Part shown: in pieces, positions 4,797-5,088 of the stretch
Layout: every line of letters begins with the position of its first letter
Position numbering within the stretch: the stretch's first letter is position 1
Assembly (NCBI GenBank): GCA_024710675.1
Contig: JANJUH010000442.1
Coordinates: 1-5,088, forward strand
DNA from: Lysobacterales bacterium
Lineage (GTDB): Bacteria; Pseudomonadota; Gammaproteobacteria; Xanthomonadales; SZUA-5
Direction of reading: 5' to 3'
Length of the DNA stretch: 5,088 nucleotides
Position numbers and translations under genes: made by a program
Notes under the pieces: model-generated
Seen by the model: the letters and a program-made list of their open reading frames with translations, nothing else
What the model was told of the DNA's origin: nothing
Database searches by the model: none

Positions 4797-5088
4797 ATGG
4801 CCAACGACACCTTGCGAGCCGACTCGCCCGAATCCGAGGTCACGCTCGCCGACATCCAGGGTGGCTTCTATCGCCGCCAGGTGCTGAAGAGCCTGATGGG
4901 GCTTGCCGAGGGTCGATTGACCGTCGTCGAAAACGGCGAACGTCTCAGCTTCGGGCGCGAAGTGGCCGGCGAGCCCTTGTCGGCGACCGTCGAGATCCGT
5001 GATCCGGAAGCCTGGAAGCAGATGGTGATCGGCGGCAGCGTTGGCGTGGCCGAGGGCTACATGGACGGTCTCTGGCACTCCGACGACC
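4797..5088 (+). CDS. Cyclopropane-fatty-acyl-phospholipid synthase family methyltransferase, N-terminal part, 3' truncated by window
   Basis: The frame is open from ATG 4797 to the window edge (97 whole codons). The visible part is the N-terminal lipid-binding domain of CFA-family SAM-dependent methyltransferases: GLAEGRLTVVENGE (35-48), FG at 52-53, then IRDPEAWKQMVIGGSVGVAE (67-86) and YMDGLWHSDD (88-97), in the family's usual order G-G-S-x-G-x-x-E-x-Y-x-D-G-x-W. Such enzymes move a methyl from SAM onto the double bond of phospholipid acyl chains at the membrane. The SAM-binding and catalytic residues lie outside, so a true cyclopropane synthase cannot be told from the UfaM-type enzymes that make methylated unsaturated chains. 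GTG at 4791 is an in-frame alternative start adding two residues. Its neighbours supply a desaturase, an FAD oxidoreductase and DUF1365, fitting a shared acyl-chain modification pathway. Confidence 0.88.
   Translation, partial: MANDTLRADSPESEVTLADIQGGFYRRQVLKSLMGLAEGRLTVVENGERLSFGREVAGEPLSATVEIRDPEAWKQMVIGGSVGVAEGYMDGLWHSDD

Overview
The window is GC-rich, tightly packed bacterial DNA with every supportable gene on the + strand. Several things point to a gammaproteobacterium of the Xanthomonadales/Lysobacterales type: the codon bias, the gene families, and above all the intergenic GC-rich hairpins of the type (G)TRGGAGCGC...GCGCTCC(Y)AC and the paired GTCGGGATGAATCCCGAC-like palindromes. The lineage is an inference from style, not from a marker gene.

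Layout. (1) Positions 1-524 hold the 3' end of kbl (2-amino-3-ketobutyrate CoA ligase, threonine breakdown), including the PLP lysine. (2) Positions 525-871 are a gene-poor stretch with a long REP-like hairpin just after kbl, a second composite inverted repeat, a C-rich tract, and a palindrome overlapping a plausible -10 box. (3) From 872 to the end runs a lipid-related gene series: an OsmC-like peroxide reductase (872-1324), a membrane fatty-acid desaturase (1328-2491), a COG2907-type FAD oxidoreductase (2493-3749), a DUF1365 protein (4027-4788), and the start of a cyclopropane-synthase-family SAM methyltransferase (4797 to the window edge). The first three genes are separated by 3 and 1 nt and the last two by 8 nt. 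The only break is a 277-nt gap (3750-4026) that again holds a REP-like hairpin followed by the same C-rich tract.

How the genes may work together. FAD oxidoreductase, DUF1365 and CFA-family methyltransferase is a widespread bacterial gene set linked to modification of unsaturated acyl chains in membrane phospholipids. Here a desaturase sits directly upstream, so one locus could both make a double bond and then methylate or oxidise it. The OsmC-like protein fits removal of organic or lipid hydroperoxides. Whether the end product is a cyclopropane, a methyl-branched or a furan-type acyl chain cannot be decided here, because the catalytic domain of the methyltransferase lies outside the window.

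The least expected features are the desaturase's extra N-terminal segment, which is an almost perfect run of six 11-residue (hendecad) helical repeats before the membrane domain, and the reuse of one composite intergenic module (hairpin plus C-rich tract) in both gaps. I see no RNA genes, CRISPR array, phage genes or insertion sequences.
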